Below the pieces are notes generated by a model. The model had not been told where the DNA came from. It worked only from the letters and a program-made list of their open reading frames with translations, and searched no databases. Made by a program: the position numbers and the translations under genes. DNA of 6,101 nucleotides. Origin: an uncultured Caryophanales bacterium. Lineage in GTDB: Bacteria > Bacillota_I > Bacilli_A > RF39 > UBA660. The stretch lies in NCBI GenBank assembly GCA_946535455.1, contig CAMNDO010000043.1, positions 1-6,101 of the forward strand, in the 5' to 3' direction. Shown here in pieces: positions 3,864 to 6,101 of this stretch (positions are counted from its first letter, which is position 1; each line of letters begins with the position of its first letter).

Positions 3864-5954
3864 ATGAACTTAGAAGAATTAAATGAGAAACAAAAAGAAG
3901 CTGTTTTGTATAATGATGGTCCTTTATTAATTATCGCAGGAGCAGGAGCAGGAAAAACCAAAACATTAACGACAAAAGTAGCCTATTTAATTGAAGAATG
4001 CCATGTAAGCCCTTATGAAATTTTAGCCATTACTTTTACAAATAAAGCAGCAAAAGAAATGAAAGATCGTCTCTATCAAATGATTGGAAGTGACGTTTTG
4101 AAATTACAGGTATCTACATTCCATAGTTTTGGATTAAAACTATTACGAGAAAATTATGAGATTTTGGGGTATGAGAAGAACTTTGTTATTATGGATAGTG
4201 ATGATTCTTTAACCGTTGTGAAAAAAATTGTGAAAGATATGGGATATGATCCTAAGTTTTATTCTCCAAAAGCCATTCGAAATAAAATTAGTAGCTGTAA
4301 AAACGAAATGATTTCACCAGAAATGTATGAACGATATGCGGTTAGTGAATATGAACAAGTGGTTCAAAAAGTATATGAGAAATATCAAAGAAAATTAAAA
4401 TCCAATAATTCAGTGGATTTCGATGATTTATTATTATTACCGATTGAATTATTTCAAAAGAATCCTTCTATTTTAGAAAAATATCAAGATCGATATCAGT
4501 ATATTTTAATTGATGAGTATCAAGATACCAATCAAGCACAGTATATTTTAACGAAACTATTAGGGGAAAAGAATCGTCATATTACTTGTGTAGGGGATGA
4601 TTCTCAAAGTATTTATAGTTTCCGAGGAGCCAATTATAAAAATATTTTAAATTTTGAGAAGGATTATAAAGATGCTTTAACGATTCTTTTAGAACAAAAT
4701 TATCGTTCTACTACTACGATATTGGATGCGGCGAATCAAGTGATTCAAAATAATAAACAAAGAAAAGATAAAAAACTTTGGACAGCGAGGGGACAAGGAG
4801 AAAAAATTAAATATTATCGAGCATATAATGAATTAGATGAAGCACAGTATGTCATTCGAAAAATAAAAGAATTGGTTTCTAAAAACACTTCATATCAAGA
4901 TATCGCAATTCTTTATCGTACGAATGCACAATCTCGTATTTTAGAAGAAGAATTATTAAAGGAAAATTTACCATATCGTGTGATTGGAAGTTTTTATTTC
5001 TATTCTAGAAAAGAAATTAAAGATTTAATTGCGTATTTAAGATTAATTCATAATGAAAAAGACAATGTATCTTTATTAAGAGTCATTAATACTCCTAAAA
5101 GAGGAATTGGGTTAAAGACAATTCAAAACTTAACAGACAAAGCAGATGAAGAAGGAATTAGTATTTATGAAGCCATTACTTCTGGAAAAGAATTAGAATT
5201 TAAAAAATTAATAGAGAGATTAAAAGAAGTATCCAAAGATATTACATTAACAGAATTAATTGATAAAGTATTAGAGGCATCCGGAATCAAACAAGAATTA
5301 GAAAGTGAAAAGACATTAGAAGCAGAAGTTCGATTAGAAAACTTAGAAGAGTTTAAATCGATTACCAAATCCTTTGAAGAAAGAGAAGGATTGATTTCCT
5401 TAGAAGATTTCTTATTGGAAATTAGTTTAATTAGTGATGTAGAAGAATACAAAGAAGATAGTAATCGTATCAGTTTAATGACAGTGCATTCTGTGAAGGG
5501 ATTAGAGTTTGATCATGTATTTGTAGTAGGATTAGAGGAAGGTATATTTCCACATATGAATTCATTAATGGAGAATTATGAAGTTGAAGAGGAAAGAAGA
5601 TTAATGTATGTCGCAATTACTCGTGCAAAAGATGATTTGTACTTATTAAATGCGAGACGAAGAACTCTTTTTGGAAAAGATCAAATCAATCCAGTGAGTC
5701 GTTTCATTCATGAGATTGATTCTAGTTTATTAGAAACAAATGTCAAAGAAGAAAAAGAAGAAAAAATAGAATTAGGGGATATGATTCGAGAGGAAGATGT
5801 AGACTATCAAGTAGGAGATTATGTCTATCATGAAACATTTGGAACAGGAAGAGTGGTAGAAGTGACGAATACTTTAGTAAGTGTTGCTTTTAAACATCCA
5901 CATGGAGTGAAAAAACTTATGAAGAATCATAAAAAATTATCTAAGGTAGAATAG
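3864..5954 (+). CDS. pcrA: ATP-dependent DNA helicase PcrA (UvrD/Rep family, SF1A)
   Basis: At 696 residues this is close to the family's usual 720-740. It is a cytoplasmic 3'-to-5' helicase that unwinds DNA using ATP and acts in nucleotide excision repair, rolling-circle replication and clearing of stalled RNA polymerase or recombinase filaments. All motifs are intact: Q-motif region LNEKQKEAV (6-14), Walker A GAGAGKT (26-32), AITFTNKAAKEM (55-66), STFHSFG (84-90), Walker B LIDEYQDT (215-222), GDDSQSIYSFRGA (244-256), EQNYRS (277-282), TVHSVKGLEF (540-549) and VAITRAKD (583-590) with the arginine finger Arg587. The last 50 residues (YQVGDYVYHETFGTGRVV to GVKKLMKNHKKL) match the Tudor-like C-terminal module that binds RNA polymerase in PcrA/UvrD, which favours PcrA over Rep. 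AGGAAGTGGG (3851-3860) precedes ATG 3864. It has its own promoter. No terminator follows it; the next promoter overlaps its stop codon. Confidence 0.96.
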   Translation: MNLEELNEKQKEAVLYNDGPLLIIAGAGAGKTKTLTTKVAYLIEECHVSPYEILAITFTNKAAKEMKDRLYQMIGSDVLKLQVSTFHSFGLKLLRENYEILGYEKNFVIMDSDDSLTVVKKIVKDMGYDPKFYSPKAIRNKISSCKNEMISPEMYERYAVSEYEQVVQKVYEKYQRKLKSNNSVDFDDLLLLPIELFQKNPSILEKYQDRYQYILIDEYQDTNQAQYILTKLLGEKNRHITCVGDDSQSIYSFRGANYKNILNFEKDYKDALTILLEQNYRSTTTILDAANQVIQNNKQRKDKKLWTARGQGEKIKYYRAYNELDEAQYVIRKIKELVSKNTSYQDIAILYRTNAQSRILEEELLKENLPYRVIGSFYFYSRKEIKDLIAYLRLIHNEKDNVSLLRVINTPKRGIGLKTIQNLTDKADEEGISIYEAITSGKELEFKKLIERLKEVSKDITLTELIDKVLEASGIKQELESEKTLEAEVRLENLEEFKSITKSFEEREGLISLEDFLLEISLISDVEEYKEDSNRISLMTVHSVKGLEFDHVFVVGLEEGIFPHMNSLMENYEVEEERRLMYVAITRAKDDLYLLNARRRTLFGKDQINPVSRFIHEIDSSLLETNVKEEKEEKIELGDMIREEDVDYQVGDYVYHETFGTGRVVEVTNTLVSVAFKHPHGVKKLMKNHKKLSKVE

Positions 5955-5980
5955 ACAGAGTTTTGATAGTATGATATACT
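5952..5980 (+). promoter_or_regulatory. Promoter for the gene at the window's right edge
   Basis: TAGACA (5952-5957), five of six matches to the -35 consensus, is followed after 17 bp by TATACT (5975-5980). TG at 5972-5973 makes an extended -10. The -35 box contains the pcrA stop codon TAG. Transcription should start near 5987, just before a GAGGTGA ribosome site at 5994-6000. Confidence 0.75.
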
Positions 5981-6005
5981 GAAAACAATAAAAGAGGTGA
6001 CCAAA

Positions 6006-6101
6006 ATGGCAAAAAAGAAAAATAAAAAAGAAATTGAAAAAGAAGAAGAAATTATAGAATCTTATGAAGAAGAACAAGAAGAAGTAGTAGAAGTAGAAGA
6101 A
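6006..6101 (+). CDS. Unidentified protein, N-terminal 32 codons, very Lys/Glu-rich (partial)
   Basis: ATG 6006 follows a strong GAGGTGA ribosome site (5994-6000) by five bases, and an extended -10 promoter lies upstream, so the start is well supported. Only 32 codons are in the window and the frame stays open to the edge. The product opens with MAKKKNKKE, a basic cluster, then turns acidic (EKEEEII, ESYEEEQEE, VVEVEE). This looks like a disordered, charged leader in front of a domain that lies outside the window. In many Firmicutes ligA follows pcrA, but this N-terminus does not resemble DNA ligase. Function unknown; no cysteine, signal peptide or membrane segment is seen so far. Confidence 0.75.
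   Translation, partial: MAKKKNKKEIEKEEEIIESYEEEQEEVVEVEE

Noticed and set aside
5165..5452. Minus-strand open frame inside pcrA
   Set aside because: Its Ser/Asn/Leu-rich composition is what the antisense of this AT-rich coding sequence produces, and pcrA is intact across it.
1..6101. CRISPR array, tRNA, rRNA, insertion sequence or toxin-antitoxin pair
   Set aside because: I saw no regularly spaced repeats, tRNA cloverleaf, rRNA-like segment, transposase or small paired genes.

Overview
The window is strongly AT-rich and uses ordinary Shine-Dalgarno sites (AGGAGG, GAGGTGA) and sigma-A-type promoters. It encodes a sortase, which implies a Gram-positive wall, and a PcrA-type helicase with the C-terminal domain seen in low-GC Firmicutes. 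One gene ends in TGA (1145-1147) followed by a terminator, so the standard bacterial code fits better than the Mycoplasma code. I infer a low-GC Bacillota, in the Bacilli / Erysipelotrichia / RF39-like range. I cannot name a species from the sequence.

Layout. Positions 1-183 are the C-terminal half of a CutA1-family protein, cut by the window edge. Positions 184-307 form a short regulatory gap with an imperfect hairpin and a perfect 16-bp GC-rich palindrome, followed by a BRO-N / antirepressor-like gene (308-1147, +). This gene converges on a substrate-binding protein of the NMT1/SsuA type (1161-2159, -), and the two share a bidirectional terminator (1151-1174). A divergent promoter region (2160-2291) separates the binding protein from a two-gene unit: a sortase (2292-2933, +) and, 20 bp later, an unrecognised protein with about five membrane segments (2954-3808, +). 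A terminator overlapping the end of that unit is followed directly by the promoter of pcrA (3864-5954, +). A second good promoter overlaps the pcrA stop codon and drives a gene whose first 32 codons, very rich in Lys and Glu, end the window.

Working together. The sortase and the membrane protein look co-transcribed and probably act in the same envelope process. pcrA is an independent housekeeping gene for DNA repair, replication and transcription-conflict resolution. The binding protein is a single-gene unit with no adjacent ABC permease or ATPase. The BRO-N gene resembles phage antirepressors but nothing else phage-like is visible.

I did not find a clearly new system. The points most worth checking are the palindrome in front of the BRO-N gene, the sortase that lacks an arginine after its catalytic cysteine, the orphan cysteine-free binding protein, and the sortase-linked membrane protein. 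No stretch above 300 bases lacks a gene.
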